Part shown: piece by piece, positions 63,149 through 64,000 of the stretch
How the letters are laid out: the number at the start of each line of letters is the position of its first letter
How positions within the stretch are numbered: the first letter of the stretch is position 1
Source of the DNA: Parus major
Lineage: Eukaryota > Chordata > Aves > Passeriformes > Paridae
Assembly (NCBI RefSeq): GCF_001522545.3
Contig: NC_031797.1
Location: 3,820,955 to 3,884,954 of the forward strand
Direction of reading: 5' to 3'
Length of the DNA stretch: 64,000 nucleotides
Notes under the pieces: model-generated
What the model was told of the DNA's origin: nothing
The model's database searches: none
What the model saw: only the letters and a program-made list of their open reading frames with translations
Made by a program: the position numbers and the translations under genes

Positions 63149-63205
63149 AGAAAAAAAAAAAAAAAAAAAGTAAAAAAATAAGGGAAGAAAAAAAAAAAGA
63201 GGAAA
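63149..63205. repeat. A-rich low-complexity tract
   Basis: Runs of A18, A7 and A12 broken by GTA and GGG. Simple sequence in an otherwise GC-rich region. Confidence 0.8.
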
Positions 63206-64000
63206 AGCAGTGGAAAAATACCAGTTCTGGGCCCCTGGCAGCGCTGCCCGGACCCTCCCCGCCCCAGGATTATTGTACAAAGAAATGTTATTTTTGTTTC
63301 AATAATTTGCTGAGGCACTGGCATTCCAGCGCGGGGCTCGTTTTGTCCTCCAGCCCGGCACCAAGGGATCATTGTTCCTCCATGGCCAAGGGGCCGGACA
63401 CGGGCCCCCGGCACCGCCGTGCCCTCCACCGCCGCCTCTCCCCGCGGCCGCCCGGCCGCAGGTGCCCTCCGGGGTCGGTCCCGGTGGGTCCCGTCCCGCT
63501 GCGTGCCGGAGGCTGGGTGGCGATGGCAGCGAGCCCCGAGGAGCGGGGTGGGTGGCGGAGGAGGGCAGAGCTGTCCTCGCCGTGTCTGCGGGGAGCGAGG
63601 GTGGGGAGGGGGCCGGGGCGTTGCTCCGGCTCCGGGGGCCCCTTTGAAGCGGGGCGGGCCATTGAAAGGCAGCGGGACCCCGGGGGCCGCCAGCGGGGGG
63701 GCGGCCACGACCCCTTTCTCTGCGCTCCCCGGGCCCACACGGGGGGTGCGGCCTCACACAGGGGCCGGTGCCCCCGGCAGCGCCCGCGGGGACCGGGCTG
63801 TGCGCCCTGGGAGCTCCGGGGCTCCGCTCCGGGGTCTCCGGCGAGCCGTGACTTTTGGGGCAGCTCTGGGGTGTCCATGGCGGGGGCTGTGGGGTGCCGT
63901 GACCTTCGGGGTGTCCGTGCCGGGGGCTCCATGACTTTTGGGGCGCCCAGCCCGGGGGCAGCAGCAGGATGACAGGGGCTGCGCGGTGCCGGTGCCGGTG

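Larger units (their letters stand above)
61781..64000. other. GC-rich right end with possible regulatory sequence
   Basis: CpG-rich sequence resembling a promoter or CpG island, with AT-rich islets at about 61930-61975, 62120-62150, 62400-62430 and 63269-63325. Long open frames here reflect high GC content and show no known domain. In human the next gene after ELL is ISYNA1, but none of its conserved N-terminal motifs was seen. Confidence 0.45.

Noticed and set aside
62830..63972. A 380-residue plus-strand open frame at the right end
   Set aside because: Composition is Gly/Arg/Pro-rich, it passes through an A-rich tract giving a Lys run, and no domain is recognisable. GC-driven open frame.
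61600..64000. ISYNA1 or SSBP4, the expected next genes from human synteny
   Set aside because: I looked for conserved N-terminal or terminal-exon motifs of both on both strands and saw none, so no call is made.

Overview
This window is vertebrate nuclear DNA. It looks avian, most likely from a songbird-like genome. Three multi-exon genes with GT-AG introns translate into proteins that align closely with human KXD1, FKBP8 and ELL. At least a dozen fragments resemble the 3' ends of bird CR1 LINEs. The gene order KXD1-FKBP8-ELL matches human 19p13.11 in inverted orientation; the counterpart in chicken is a gene-dense, GC-rich microchromosome (recalled, not checked). Only the bird assignment (CR1 type) and the gene identities are well supported; the species is not known.

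Layout. KXD1 lies on the minus strand at about 210-2140: four coding exons, a probable 5' non-coding exon, and a 3' UTR that runs off the left edge. A GC-rich, CpG-rich head-to-head promoter follows (about 2050-2750), holding two CCAAT boxes and two E-boxes. FKBP8 lies on the plus strand, coding from 2752 to 7082 in eight exons, with a poly(A) signal at 7776. A short intergenic stretch with an assembly gap (7998-8167) leads into the CpG-island promoter of ELL. ELL lies on the plus strand, coding from 8417 to 57839 in twelve exons, with a first intron of 24.1 kb and a 3' UTR of about 3 kb ending near a poly(A) signal at 60851. From 61 kb to the end there is no recognisable coding exon, only GC-rich sequence with AT-rich islets that may be regulatory or belong to the next gene.

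Reconstructed proteins are 176 aa (KXD1), 403 aa (FKBP8) and 611 aa (ELL); the human proteins are about 176, 412 and 621 aa. All reading frames are intact across every splice junction, so all three genes look functional. KXD1 (BORC subunit, lysosome positioning) and FKBP8 (mitochondrial/ER membrane co-chaperone and mitophagy receptor) share a promoter region. ELL is an RNA polymerase II elongation factor and is functionally separate.

The rest is introns with scattered CR1 fragments, two minisatellites, and a local duplication at 53.7-54.2 kb with a related copy at 57 kb that includes a one-base N. I found no strong candidate for an undescribed system. The most notable signals are a 31-bp-spaced CCAAT pair in both promoters, a possible 41-nt intron in the FKBP8 5' UTR, a 45-bp VNTR that runs into an assembly gap, the A-B-A duplication, and AT-rich islets in the GC-rich right end.
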